From: Pseudoalteromonas phenolica
GTDB lineage: Bacteria; Pseudomonadota; Gammaproteobacteria; Enterobacterales; Alteromonadaceae
DNA length: 64,000 bases
Reading direction: 5' to 3'
Assembly: GCF_005876835.1 (NCBI RefSeq)
Contig: NZ_PPSW01000007.1
Coordinates: 310,001 to 374,000 of the forward strand
Below are positions 9,828 to 19,048 of this stretch, piece after piece. The notes beneath the pieces were generated by a model that saw nothing but the letters and a program-made list of their open reading frames with translations, searched no databases and was not told the DNA's origin. The position numbers and the translations under genes were made by a program. Every line of letters begins with the position of its first letter. Position 1 is the first letter of the stretch.

Positions 9828-11039
9828 TTATAAAGTTCTCTTAGAGCCAGACTTTGCACGTTCTGACACATTAGTTTGTATGTAAATCTGGTCTGTCGTC
9901 GCAATTTTTGAATGCCCAAGATCTTCGGAAAGGTGTTTCAGTGGTCGATGTTTTGCATCATGCGTTGCACCTGTATGACGAAGCCAATGAGATGTAGCTG
10001 CTTTAAGTTGTTCTGATTCATCTTCGAAACCATCTTTTTCTAATTTTTCGATTGCAAGATCAAAACTTTCTTGAACAATTCTTCTGATCTGTCTGACATT
10101 CATACCACCTTGGCCACGTAATTTATGAAGGATAGGGGATGGATCATCTGCGCGAGGTAAAGGTTCAAAACCTCTATGAATACGATACCTTTTCAAATAT
10201 TCCAAAAATTCTTCGCTTAAAGTAACATCTCTAAGTTTGTTACCTTTACCCATAACACGCAAAAACCAGTAATTATCAGAATCTTGCCAAAAATGACTCA
10301 TAACTGGTGACCACTGTGGTCTATCTGATAATTCAGAAATTCTAAGATATAGCCCTTTTAAACAAGCTAAGGTGAATAAATTCCTTTCGAATTTAGGCTC
10401 TTTTACGCATTTATCTTTTGTCACACCGAAGACATATTCCCATTGAAGGTCACTTAGAGTATCTGGCGTATTGATTTGAGATTGCACAACTAAATATGGA
10501 GAATTTTTTTTAACTACAGGCACATAGTTAAAAGCTGATTTTTCTTCTAATTGTGCAAATTTATAAAATACATTTAACGCAGTAAACATGGCTGCAAGCG
10601 TTTGTTGACTGACACCATTTGCTTTTTCTATAAAAGGACGCCATTTTTCATTAATGCATTTTATGCCGTCTTTATCTTTAAACCGCCATTGTACAGAATT
10701 TGTCGACCAAGCTTTTTCAGGCTTTACCATGAAATCAACGTAAGCTTCTATATCTTCACGCTTTAAATTGAAAACTGATGATTTTGTAAAATGCCAAGAC
10801 CATAGATAGAATCGTTCGATTTCATTTCGAAAACGATTAAATGTTGCTTCAGATTTTCTTCCGTAAACATATAGAAACTTTAATAAAAATTCATAATCTG
10901 AAATTATAAAATCATGTTTAGAGTTCAATGCTGTCAGTTGAGATTCTAATTCAGGATATTCGGTTCTAAGGGTAGCATCTTCAACATGGGCAATCATATA
11001 TCTTAATTGCTTTACAGTATCAACTAACGGGAAAACCAT
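9828..11039 (-). CDS. Tyrosine-type site-specific recombinase (integrase)
   Basis: A 403-residue integrase with an N-terminal core-binding domain and a C-terminal catalytic domain. The catalytic set is visible: arginine in YLRISEL, lysine in the MGKGNKLRDV strand, HxxR in HWLRHTGAT, histidine in LGHSKIATT and the nucleophile Tyr386 in DQIYIQT. It would cut and rejoin DNA through a phosphotyrosine link. There is no tRNA, excisionase, relaxase or phage gene beside it, and no obvious attachment-site repeat. It may be a solitary chromosomal recombinase or the last trace of an integrated element between ydiJ and asd. Its own target cannot be told from the sequence. Confidence 0.9.
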   Translation of the reverse strand: MVFPLVDTVKQLRYMIAHVEDATLRTEYPELESQLTALNSKHDFIISDYEFLLKFLYVYGRKSEATFNRFRNEIERFYLWSWHFTKSSVFNLKREDIEAYVDFMVKPEKAWSTNSVQWRFKDKDGIKCINEKWRPFIEKANGVSQQTLAAMFTALNVFYKFAQLEEKSAFNYVPVVKKNSPYLVVQSQINTPDTLSDLQWEYVFGVTKDKCVKEPKFERNLFTLACLKGLYLRISELSDRPQWSPVMSHFWQDSDNYWFLRVMGKGNKLRDVTLSEEFLEYLKRYRIHRGFEPLPRADDPSPILHKLRGQGGMNVRQIRRIVQESFDLAIEKLEKDGFEDESEQLKAATSHWLRHTGATHDAKHRPLKHLSEDLGHSKIATTDQIYIQTNVSERAKSGSKRTL

Positions 11040-11230
11040 ATTAAGTCCGATATTGGTTAGTATTGGACATAGTTTAGAGATTTAGAGAGGCTATGTAAAC
11101 TAAAGTTTTTAACCCAGAGTGCTCTTAAATATATAAATACAATGATTTAACATAACGTAAATTATGCGATATTAACTATAGAAGAAAATAATGTTAGAAT
11201 TTGACCTTAGTTATTAATTGGCCTATTAAA

Positions 11231-11737
11231 ATGAATGTAGAAACCTTTTGGGAAATTTTAGAAAAAGTAAGTCAATCTCCAGAAGATCCAAATGAAACCC
11301 TTAAATCAATATTAGCTAAATTAACAAGCAATGATATCGAAGGTTTTGATGTAATTTATACAGAAAAGCTTAAAGAGCTTTGGCATTGGGATAACTGGGC
11401 GGTTGCATTTATTATATGTGGCTGTAATACAGAGTATGATTTTTTAGATTTTTGTAATTGGTGTTTAGTACAAGGAAAAGAATTTAATATAAATCTTACT
11501 AGTAAACCAGACGAGTTGTTCGATTATAACTATCCTATTAAGGACAGTTTACCTTACCCTTATATTGACGAACTAGATTTGGTACCTGGATTATTATTTG
11601 AAGAATTAACTGGTAAAGAACTCACTTATCATCAAGTAGTTAACTTTAAACCTAAGGGAAAGAGGTTTAAAAACAAACCTAAATCCCTAAAAGAAAACTA
11701 TCCAAATTTATTTAATAAATTTTGGAAAAAGAATTAA
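11231..11737 (+). CDS. DUF4240-like protein
   Basis: This 168-residue protein starts [15 protein letters not shown] after the initial Met, the usual opening of the DUF4240 family, and continues with a W-rich core ([16 protein letters not shown], then [13 protein letters not shown]) typical of it. The function of the family is not known. Members are often found near toxin-immunity or phage-like regions, but this is only a loose association. A TTG at 11201 would extend it by ten residues; the ATG at 11231 fits family starts better, although no strong ribosome site is seen. Its stop overlaps the stop of the converging asd gene by a few bases. The gene is AT-rich compared with asd, which could mean transfer. 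Confidence 0.7.
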   Translation: MNVETFWEILEKVSQSPEDPNETLKSILAKLTSNDIEGFDVIYTEKLKELWHWDNWAVAFIICGCNTEYDFLDFCNWCLVQGKEFNINLTSKPDELFDYNYPIKDSLPYPYIDELDLVPGLLFEELTGKELTYHQVVNFKPKGKRFKNKPKSLKENYPNLFNKFWKKN

Positions 11738-12843
11738 TCTATAATAATTCTTAACATCCTTCTTAATGGTTCAGCTGCTCCCCAAAGTAGCTGATCACCC
11801 ACAGTAAATGCACTAATATATTTCGGTCCCATCGTTAATTTTCTAATACGACCAACTGGTATATCCAATGTTCCTGTTACTTTTACAGGTGTTAATTCTT
11901 CTGCTGTGATATCTCTATCATTTGGAATAACACGTACCCATTCATTATGGTTAGCAAGAATACTTTCAATCTCTTCGACGCTTAAGTCTTCTCTTAACTT
12001 AATGGTCATTGCTTGAGAATGACAACGCATTGCGCCAATTCTCACGCATAATCCATCAATTGGAATTGGTGAACGACTAGAGCCTAAAATTTTGTTTGCT
12101 TCCACTTGCGCTTTCCACTCTTCTTTTGACTGGCCAGATTCCATTGGCACATCAATCCATGGAATTAAACTGCCAGCTAGCGGCACACCGAATTGGTCTT
12201 TGGGTAACGAATCAGATTTAATTTTCTCAGCTACAAGTTTATCAATCTCGAGTATTGCTGAACTTGGATCATCTAGTAGCGATTTAACTTCTGAATTAAT
12301 CTCACCCATTTGTGTGATCAGCTCTCGCATATTACGCGCGCCAGCACCAGATGCAGCCTGGTAAGTCATTGGAGAAACCCACTCAACTAAATCACGTTCG
12401 AATAGACCGCCTAGAGCTAATAACATTAACGATACGGTACAATTACCGCCTACAAAAGTTTTAACGCCCTGCTCTAACCCTTGCTTAATAACATCGTTAT
12501 TAACTGGATCTAAAACAATAATACTATCGCTTTCCATTCTAAGTGCAGAAGCAGCATCAATCCAATATCCGCTCCAGCCTGACTCCCTTAAATGTGGATA
12601 GACAGATTTTGTATAATCACCACCTTGGCAAGAAATAATAATCTCCATTTGGGACAAAGCAGTCACGTCATTTGCATCAAGCAACGGTTTAGGCGAACCA
12701 GCAATATCAGGTCCTAATTGACCAGTTTGAGAAGTTGTAAAAAAATGCGCTTCAATCTTATCAAAATCATTTTCTTGCTGCATACGCTCCATTAAAACGG
12801 AGCCAACCATACCACGCCAACCAACGAGTCCTACTTTATTCAT
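11734..12843 (-). CDS. asd: Aspartate-semialdehyde dehydrogenase
   Basis: Asd reduces beta-aspartyl phosphate to aspartate semialdehyde with NADPH, the branch point to lysine, diaminopimelate, methionine and threonine. The 369-residue protein has the NADP loop [17 protein letters not shown] at the N terminus, the catalytic Cys135 in GGNCTVSL, the substrate segment [13 protein letters not shown] and the histidine in [12 protein letters not shown]. These are the gammaproteobacterial type features, as in E. coli Asd. A perfect MetJ-type octamer lies 47 bases upstream of the start. No lysine riboswitch was seen in the 213 bases before it. Confidence 0.97.
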   Translation of the reverse strand: MNKVGLVGWRGMVGSVLMERMQQENDFDKIEAHFFTTSQTGQLGPDIAGSPKPLLDANDVTALSQMEIIISCQGGDYTKSVYPHLRESGWSGYWIDAASALRMESDSIIVLDPVNNDVIKQGLEQGVKTFVGGNCTVSLMLLALGGLFERDLVEWVSPMTYQAASGAGARNMRELITQMGEINSEVKSLLDDPSSAILEIDKLVAEKIKSDSLPKDQFGVPLAGSLIPWIDVPMESGQSKEEWKAQVEANKILGSSRSPIPIDGLCVRIGAMRCHSQAMTIKLREDLSVEEIESILANHNEWVRVIPNDRDITAEELTPVKVTGTLDIPVGRIRKLTMGPKYISAFTVGDQLLWGAAEPLRRMLRIIID

Positions 12844-12888
12844 AGTCTTTTACCTTGTATCAAATTATTTAGAATCATTGCGTGAGTC

Positions 12889-12898
12889 TAGACGTCTA
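12889..12898. promoter_or_regulatory. Candidate MetJ box before asd
   Basis: AGACGTCT (12890-12897), the exact met-box octamer, sits inside the 10-bp palindrome TAGACGTCTA, 47 bases upstream of asd. MetJ usually binds two or more adjacent octamers; the neighbours here match only partly (GTGAGTCT on the left shares four of eight positions). Repression by methionine is plausible because asd feeds methionine synthesis. Confidence 0.45.
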
Positions 12899-13011
12899 AA
12901 ACTAACAAAAATAAACAAATAGCACTAGCTTTATCTTGTTAAATTTTAAAACTTTCAACTGTTTTACTTTTACTGCAAGCAGTAAGATGTGTTCTCTATA
13001 GGTTTTAAAAT

Positions 13012-13035
13012 AAGCCCACTCACTTTAGTGGGCTT
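13012..13035 (-). terminator. Terminator after the TonB-dependent receptor
   Basis: Stem AAGCCCACT / AGTGGGCTT (9 bp) with a six-base loop, followed on the minus strand by ATTTTAAAA. It lies just past the receptor stop and closes the lipoprotein-receptor unit. Confidence 0.8.
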
Positions 13036-13056
13036 ACTGATGCTTTTTAGCTCAGA

Positions 13057-15771
13057 TTAGAATTCCATTGAAACATCTAAGCTGATCTGTTGAGCCATTT
13101 CTTTTTCACGGATCACAACGTTATTTTGTTGTACTTCAAAGTTCTGACCTAATAGATTCTTCACTTTAAAAGTAACTGTTGTATTAAAGTTCGGATAATA
13201 ACTATAAACTAGATCTAATGAATTGATCGGCTGCTCGTAAGCATCATCAAAATCATTAACGCCTGCCGCTAAAATACGATCGCCAAATACATTATAAATT
13301 ACTGATGCCTGATGATTACCATTATGTGAATCATAGTTAAGTTGGAAGTTAGCAACATACTTAGAATGACCTGTCATTCTTCGTTTCAGGTTTGTCAGAT
13401 CACCCTTGTCAGCTTCTAATATTTCAACTTCTGAATCACTCAATGTAACGTTACCTGATGTAAATATTGCGCCACCTAGTGCATCAGCAGATAGCTCAAG
13501 CAACCATTCAGCTTCAATACCATAAACAAAAGCCGTATCAGCATTGTCGAACTCTAAAGTGAAACGACCGTCCGCTTCTGTTAATAAAGCTTCAATTGGT
13601 TTATCTATATCTTTATAGAAGGCGCCGATTGAATAATTGTCACCATTTTCCATATAAAACTCAGCTCTGAAATCAAAGTTATCTAAGTAACTTGATTCAA
13701 GCGTTGGATTACCGAGTGTACGATAATCTGTTAATGGGTCTTGGTACTGAACTGGTGTTAATTCACGCAAGTCTGGGCGAACAATTGTTTGACCATAACC
13801 AAATCGCAACTGATAAGACTTTTCACTATATGTGACAGAGAAAGAGCCAAAATAATCATCTTCCATCACACTCGCTTGTTGAATAGCTTCTTCACTAAGC
13901 TTGTCAGCAAGCAAAGCTGGATCAAAAATTGAGCGAGAATATGCCAGAGCTACCTGACGGAAGTCTTCATAACGAACACCACCAGAAAAGCGCCATTTTT
14001 CACCCATTAGATAATCAAAGCTACCAAAATATGCATCGATTTTCTGAGCTGCTAGGTAATCATCAGCAGCCGGCTCTTGGAAAAGAAGTTCAACATCAGT
14101 CATATCAACAGTTGAATCATCTCTGAAGTAAGAGCCTATTCCTAAAGCTTGAGTTGGTGTGTCAGCAAGTGAAAGGCTTTCATTTTGACCAAAACGATAT
14201 TTTAAGAAATCTGTTCGGTAATCACGCGTTTTATCGACAAAGAAACCACCGCCTTTAAGTTCTAACTCTGAACCATCAAAATAAAAAGCTTTACTGGCAT
14301 TCCAAGCAAAATTTTCTACTTCATCTTCCATCGCTACATAACGATACAGATAAGGATTACCACCTGAACTACCGGTATAGATCGTTTCTGAGTATTGACC
14401 GTTTACGTATAAATCACGCACTGATATTTCTAATTCACTTGGAATATCAGTCGTTGCGGTTGAATCTGTGTAGTGCCAATCAACACCGACACCATCAAGT
14501 AGTGACCAAGTTAAATTATGAGTACCTCTAACCTGAAGGATTTCAAGTTCACGTTGTTCAAATGAAGTCAGGTTTTTACGTGTAACTTGCCCACTTTCTA
14601 TACTTAATGACTTGGATGGCTCTTGATACATTGCATAAGACGCCTCATTCTCGGTGTCACGAAGCATCATATAACCTGCATTAATATCGTGTCCGTCAAG
14701 TTTGTAACCAACATTTAATGAGGCATTTAGTTTGATGTTGTTCTTGGTAGACTGTTTTTCTTCTTTTGCAGAATAACAAGTGAAAGTATCTTTACTACAC
14801 TCTAGTTCCTCAGTGTCTTTTGTTGCCAAAACTGAGTTGAACTCTGTGCTATTAGACCATTCATTATCATAGGCAACAGAAGTCAAAAAACCTAATTGAC
14901 CACCAAAACCAAATAGATCATCGAAACGATCACCAAACACAACCTTTGCACCGAAGTCAGGGTCAATACTTTTTTCGACCATACCGAAATCACGAGGTAA
15001 TGCTTTGATTAAACTCTTATTAAGTGCAATTGCCGCATCTTGACCTATGTCTGAACCCTGCATTTTAGATTCAACTTGACGAATATTACGCACAGATAAA
15101 TCAGATAAACCGTTTATATAAGTATTTAATGCCATTTGAATTTCTGCTGGCATTTGGCGTAGACCGTCGTCTTTGCCTAACCAGTCGTCATCACTACCGT
15201 TATAAACAAGGCCAGTATCATTAGTGTCTTTATAAGCACCACCAACTTCAATTTTAAATACTCGATCTGATGGAATACTTTTAGTACGAATATTTACATC
15301 ACCACCACCAAATGCAGCTGGCATATCAGGTGAATAAGCTTTTTGAACAGCAAGCGATTCGATAATACTAGAAGGGAAAATATCAAGTGGAATAACATTA
15401 CGTGTTAAATCAGGACTTGGTACGATTGCACCATTTAAACGAACACTTGAATAGCGTTCACCCAAGCCACGTACATAGATAAATTTGTCATTTACTAAGC
15501 TTAAACCTGTTACACGACGAAGTGCTGACGCAGCATCACTATCACCGGTTCTTGAAATCTGTTCAGAACCCATGATATCTGCAACGAACGCTTGATTTTT
15601 TCGCTCTTCAATCACAGCGCTCGCACTTCCTTTAAGGCGACTACCAACAGCAACAACTTCTTCTATTTCTTGTGCAGTTTCATCTGCAGCTAAAACTTGT
15701 GATGCTGGTGCCAATAAAGAAAGTAAAGATAAGGTAATTAAATTTGCCTTAAATTGCTTTATTGGTTTCAT
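13057..15771 (-). CDS. TonB-dependent outer-membrane receptor
   Basis: A 904-residue receptor with a signal peptide (MKPIKQFKANLITLSLL, cleaved after QVLA) and a TonB box, EEVVAVGSR. A plug domain follows, with ISRTGDSDAASALRRVTG and FIYVRGLGERYSSVRLNG. The rest is a long beta-barrel ending in the aromatic residue F. The start at 15771 has GAGGAA six bases before the ATG; an upstream extension lacks one. It is second in a unit with the beta-helix lipoprotein (75-base gap) and stands next to the Ton2 operon that could power it. The ligand is unknown. PhoB-like repeats before the lipoprotein gene hint at a phosphorus-containing substrate, but that is inference. Confidence 0.93.
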   Translation of the reverse strand: MKPIKQFKANLITLSLLSLLAPASQVLAADETAQEIEEVVAVGSRLKGSASAVIEERKNQAFVADIMGSEQISRTGDSDAASALRRVTGLSLVNDKFIYVRGLGERYSSVRLNGAIVPSPDLTRNVIPLDIFPSSIIESLAVQKAYSPDMPAAFGGGDVNIRTKSIPSDRVFKIEVGGAYKDTNDTGLVYNGSDDDWLGKDDGLRQMPAEIQMALNTYINGLSDLSVRNIRQVESKMQGSDIGQDAAIALNKSLIKALPRDFGMVEKSIDPDFGAKVVFGDRFDDLFGFGGQLGFLTSVAYDNEWSNSTEFNSVLATKDTEELECSKDTFTCYSAKEEKQSTKNNIKLNASLNVGYKLDGHDINAGYMMLRDTENEASYAMYQEPSKSLSIESGQVTRKNLTSFEQRELEILQVRGTHNLTWSLLDGVGVDWHYTDSTATTDIPSELEISVRDLYVNGQYSETIYTGSSGGNPYLYRYVAMEDEVENFAWNASKAFYFDGSELELKGGGFFVDKTRDYRTDFLKYRFGQNESLSLADTPTQALGIGSYFRDDSTVDMTDVELLFQEPAADDYLAAQKIDAYFGSFDYLMGEKWRFSGGVRYEDFRQVALAYSRSIFDPALLADKLSEEAIQQASVMEDDYFGSFSVTYSEKSYQLRFGYGQTIVRPDLRELTPVQYQDPLTDYRTLGNPTLESSYLDNFDFRAEFYMENGDNYSIGAFYKDIDKPIEALLTEADGRFTLEFDNADTAFVYGIEAEWLLELSADALGGAIFTSGNVTLSDSEVEILEADKGDLTNLKRRMTGHSKYVANFQLNYDSHNGNHQASVIYNVFGDRILAAGVNDFDDAYEQPINSLDLVYSYYPNFNTTVTFKVKNLLGQNFEVQQNNVVIREKEMAQQISLDVSMEF

Positions 15772-15846
15772 TTTTAATTCCTCTAAACCAAATTGATTCA
15801 ACAAGGGCGCAAATGTGCGCCCTATCTGTTTATTTTGTGGTTTAGA

Positions 15847-17502
15847 TTAGTTTTTACGTGCCATTGACGCTTTTACAAACTCAACCCACTCGTTGCTAGC
15901 ACCTTCACCGACTGCACCGATAAATGCTACGTCGTCGAAGAATGAATTATCAGCATTCAGTTTCGCAGACTCAATTGCAACAGCATTACCATCTTTATCA
16001 GTAACTGTGCCTTTAGTAGTTACGCCATCTTCAGCGAGTACATTTGAGAAATCGGCAAAGCCAATTAACTTGTTCATTTCACCAGCTAAAAACCACTGCT
16101 CGATGTCAAAACCTGCTAAGTCACCAGTAAGTTCAGTGTTAATTTCTTCGAAGTTTAAACCACAAGCGAAAATAGAGTTTGAGAACGAAATGTCACCAGC
16201 TTTTGCGTTTGCGTGAACACCCGCTTCATGTGATTGGTCTTTATCATTGAATAGGTCGAAACAACCTGCACCAGATTGAGTAGAAGAGTTAACAAATAGC
16301 ATATTTACTAATTTCGCTTTGCCCCACTCTTTCATTTCCATACCAGCACCAGTGTTCTTACGTGCTTCAGCATCAACCTTACCATTAGTAACAACAGTTG
16401 CGTTTGCAATAGTAGGGAAAGAAACAGAAGTTACTAATTCAGAATCTGCACTTGGCGCTTTCTTAGCACCATCAGTTTCAAAACCGTGGTTACCATGTTC
16501 TTTTGAATGAACTAAAATGAACTGGCCATTACCTTTCCAACCCTCATCCCAGTCAATACCATCATCTACTGATTCAGTGATTACAATGTGCTTAATATCT
16601 ACAGAGCCACCGAATAATTCGATACCATCATCAGCACCATTGTGTACATGGATGTATTCAATCTCAGTACCTGAACCAACTGCGTTAAGCGTTAGACCAT
16701 TTAGTTCATTATCTGGTGTTACTTCGTAACCAGCGTATTTGATAACAACATGCTTTAACGTACCGCTGTCGTCAGCTGCATCATTACCACCGTAGTAAGA
16801 AACAATACCTTCTGCTTTGTGGTTACACTGGCCAGCTTCAGCATCAGCTTTAGCACAACGAATTGATTGGCCCATACCGTTAATTTGAATACCGCCCCAG
16901 TCACCAATTTGTGCAGTCGTTGAATCATCACCGTCAATGTCGCTGATACTTGTAAATAGGATAGGCTTGTCAATCTCACCGATTGCTTCGATGTTTGCAC
17001 CACGTGCAATACGGATAAAGCTTTCTGGCTTAGTGAAGGCAATGTTTACACCGGCTTCGATTGTTAAAGTAGGACCGTTTACATCAATCACACCACCTTT
17101 TGATGTGTCTACATCAGCACCGATGAATAGTTCACCTTCAAAAATGTGTGCACCGCCATCTGGTAAAGCAGGAATTAAGAAAGAAGCAGTAATATCTTTT
17201 GCGTTACTTGCAAATGCTTGGCTGTACACACAGTTTTTATTTGCGTCATCTGGCTTACCCTTAAACTCAACACCATCCATTGTGTATGACGCACATTCAA
17301 TTGCAGTAGTTGGAGGTGTTGTAGTACCGCCACCGTTATTTCCTGAGTTATCACTTCCAGTATTATTTGTTACATTGCTGGTAGAGTTGTCTACACGGTT
17401 ATCATTTGTTGTTGGTGTTACGTTGATATCACCACCGCCACAACCAGCAAGTACAAGAGCAGAAGTAATTAGGCTAGCTTTAAAAAACCCAGAAAGTTTC
17501 AT
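15847..17502 (-). CDS. Beta-helix lipoprotein upstream of the TonB receptor
   Basis: The 551-residue product starts MKLSGFFKASLITSALVLAGCGGG, a lipoprotein signal with lipobox LAGC. A flexible N, T, S and G-rich linker with GGGTTTPPTT follows to about residue 70. The body has repeats typical of a right-handed parallel beta-helix: GDWGGIQINGMGQ, GTLKHVVIKYAGY, NELNGLTLNAVGSGTEIEYIHV, ADDGIELFGGSVDIKHIVI and DDGIDWDEGWKGN. The many aspartates in DDGI turns could bind calcium. The start at 17502 has GGAG seven bases upstream. Proteins of this build commonly accompany TonB receptors in Alteromonadales and may capture or process the ligand at the cell surface. The exact role is not known. Confidence 0.8.
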   Translation of the reverse strand: MKLSGFFKASLITSALVLAGCGGGDINVTPTTNDNRVDNSTSNVTNNTGSDNSGNNGGGTTTPPTTAIECASYTMDGVEFKGKPDDANKNCVYSQAFASNAKDITASFLIPALPDGGAHIFEGELFIGADVDTSKGGVIDVNGPTLTIEAGVNIAFTKPESFIRIARGANIEAIGEIDKPILFTSISDIDGDDSTTAQIGDWGGIQINGMGQSIRCAKADAEAGQCNHKAEGIVSYYGGNDAADDSGTLKHVVIKYAGYEVTPDNELNGLTLNAVGSGTEIEYIHVHNGADDGIELFGGSVDIKHIVITESVDDGIDWDEGWKGNGQFILVHSKEHGNHGFETDGAKKAPSADSELVTSVSFPTIANATVVTNGKVDAEARKNTGAGMEMKEWGKAKLVNMLFVNSSTQSGAGCFDLFNDKDQSHEAGVHANAKAGDISFSNSIFACGLNFEEINTELTGDLAGFDIEQWFLAGEMNKLIGFADFSNVLAEDGVTTKGTVTDKDGNAVAIESAKLNADNSFFDDVAFIGAVGEGASNEWVEFVKASMARKN

Positions 17503-17568
17503 TTTAATCTCCAAAAATATAATAAGTCGTTATAAGCGCAAAAAAGCTTGATGCATAAAGTAATGGAG

Positions 17569-17612
17569 TTTTGTTACTGTTGGGTTACATTAAATATAAA
17601 GTTAAATGACAG
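17569..17612 (-). promoter_or_regulatory. Four tandem PhoB-like 11-mers
   Basis: On the minus strand the units CTGTCATTTAA, CTTTATATTTA, ATGTAACCCAA and CAGTAACAAAA follow one another with an 11-base period, ending 66 bases before the lipoprotein ATG. The first matches the Pho half-site CTGTCAT exactly. The third and fourth fit the looser TGTnAC form; the second is weak. Tandem 11-mers are the layout of PhoB operators, so phosphate-starvation control of the lipoprotein-receptor pair is a reasonable hypothesis. Confidence 0.45.
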
Positions 17613-17667
17613 TATTAATACAGTTTGATTAAGGACAATAAAAATTATATTGCATTATAAAATAGAA

Positions 17668-17699
17668 AAAGCCGCTCCAGCTATACTGAACGCGGCTTT
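17668..17699 (-). terminator. Terminator of the Ton2 operon
   Basis: On the minus strand AAAGCCGC pairs with GCGGCTTT, and the inner TTCAG/CTGGA extends the stem to 13 bp with loop TATAG. TTTTTC follows. It lies just past the TPR gene and separates the Ton2 operon from the lipoprotein-receptor unit. Confidence 0.85.
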
Positions 17700-17718
17700 G
17701 GTGTTGCGATTTTTTATT

Positions 17719-19020
17719 TTATAAAAGTGCTTGTTTTAAGCTTTCTGAATGTAATTTCTCTTTCTTAACAAACTTAATCCACTGTTTGGCAAGTCTTGAA
17801 GATTTCTTATGTTTTTCGGCTTGTTCAAAGGCCAAAATTGAGGCGTCAAAGTTTTCAAGGTTATATTGTGCCATACCTAGGGCAACATATGCGTTAGATT
17901 CAAAATTTAAATCACCTTTATCAAGGGCTTCTCTGGCATAATCCGCAGCTTCTTCAAACTTCTCTAAGTTTAAATAAACCTCAGCTAACCTTTGAGAATA
18001 ATTACCATGTTCAACCTTAGCGGCAGCTTGCTTAAAATGAGAAATGGACTTTTCATCCTCTTTAGCTTGTACAAAAGCCTCTGCGATGAATGCCTGGTTT
18101 TTTGCACTATTTTCAATCTTACCGCTTGAAACGCCCTCTTTTAAGACCGCCGCAGCTTTATAGTTTAGTCCGTTGTACATATATACTTGGGCTAACTGCA
18201 TGATCTCGTTTTTAGAACGAATAAAACCTTGCTGCTTGGCAGCCTCTAATATAGCAAGTTGTTTTTTTCCATCGCCCACTTCGCCATACATGCCACCGAG
18301 TTGTACCCAATATTCAGGCTTATTATAAAGTTTAACCATTTTTTCAAGAACTTGAACCACTTGCTCAGGTTGATTCAAAGAATAATAAAGCGCACGTTGT
18401 AAAACCAACCAATTCTCTTTAGGTTGTTCGCTTTGGCTTTCAGCAAAACTTATCGCAACATTTATGCTTTCTAGCGCTTCATTATATTGCTTTTGCAGGT
18501 AATGCGCGTTAGCACGTAAAACATAATAACTGTTCGCAATCGGCTTCGTGTTACCCAATTTCCACTTATCAAGATATGAAATAACCTTCGGATAATCATT
18601 GTTTGCCATGGCAAGCTGAGCAAGACTAAAAGTCGTAGACTGCCTTAATGATTCTGGAATTTGTTCTTCTGAAATCACTTGCTCAAAAGATTCAATGGCC
18701 TTACCTAACTGGTTTTCGTTATAATAAATAAAACCATAGAAGTTATACATCATCGCAACTTCGTAAGCATTCATACTGCTTGCTCTTGCTTTAATATTAT
18801 CTAACGCTTCTAGGCCTTCTTGAACCTTACCATCATCAGCCAGTTTTTGAGCTCTTGCCAATTGGCTATACACTTTGTTTCTAAGTGCAGGCACTCGTTT
18901 AGTTTTAGTTTCTGCGTAAACTGTATTGATGTCAGTGAAAGGCGTCACTGATAGCAAGCTTGGTAAAACAGAAGCTGATAAAACAATACTAACAGTTAAA
19001 GTTAACTTTCTAATATTCAT
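17719..19020 (-). CDS. TPR protein of the Ton2 operon
   Basis: A 433-residue secreted protein: signal peptide at residues 1-36, then about eight to ten tetratricopeptide repeats of roughly 34 residues from residue 45 on (for example AMMYNFYGFIYYNENQLGKAIESFEQ and ALGMAQYNLENFDASILAFEQAEKH). It is the last gene of the DUF3450-TtpC-ExbB-ExbD-TonB-TPR operon, where such a protein is common in Vibrio, Shewanella and relatives. It probably works in the periplasm as a scaffold that helps the Ton2 complex, but its molecular action is not settled. GAGGAA lies six bases before the ATG. Confidence 0.8.
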   Translation of the reverse strand: MNIRKLTLTVSIVLSASVLPSLLSVTPFTDINTVYAETKTKRVPALRNKVYSQLARAQKLADDGKVQEGLEALDNIKARASSMNAYEVAMMYNFYGFIYYNENQLGKAIESFEQVISEEQIPESLRQSTTFSLAQLAMANNDYPKVISYLDKWKLGNTKPIANSYYVLRANAHYLQKQYNEALESINVAISFAESQSEQPKENWLVLQRALYYSLNQPEQVVQVLEKMVKLYNKPEYWVQLGGMYGEVGDGKKQLAILEAAKQQGFIRSKNEIMQLAQVYMYNGLNYKAAAVLKEGVSSGKIENSAKNQAFIAEAFVQAKEDEKSISHFKQAAAKVEHGNYSQRLAEVYLNLEKFEEAADYAREALDKGDLNFESNAYVALGMAQYNLENFDASILAFEQAEKHKKSSRLAKQWIKFVKKEKLHSESLKQALL

Positions 19021-19048
19021 TTAAATTTCCTCGCAACACACGCAAAAT

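Noticed and set aside
9764-11230. Attachment-site repeats flanking the integrase
   Set aside because: I looked for direct repeats of useful length near ydiJ and asd ends and saw none; the 12-bp inverted repeat at 9774-9801 looks like a terminator instead.
12844-13011. Lysine riboswitch before asd
   Set aside because: The 168-base spacer lacks the long conserved helices and core motifs; a MetJ-like octamer is the only recognisable element.
16317-17551. Open frames on the plus strand opposite the beta-helix lipoprotein
   Set aside because: They mirror the codon pattern of the minus-strand gene, lack ribosome sites, and no protein family fits.
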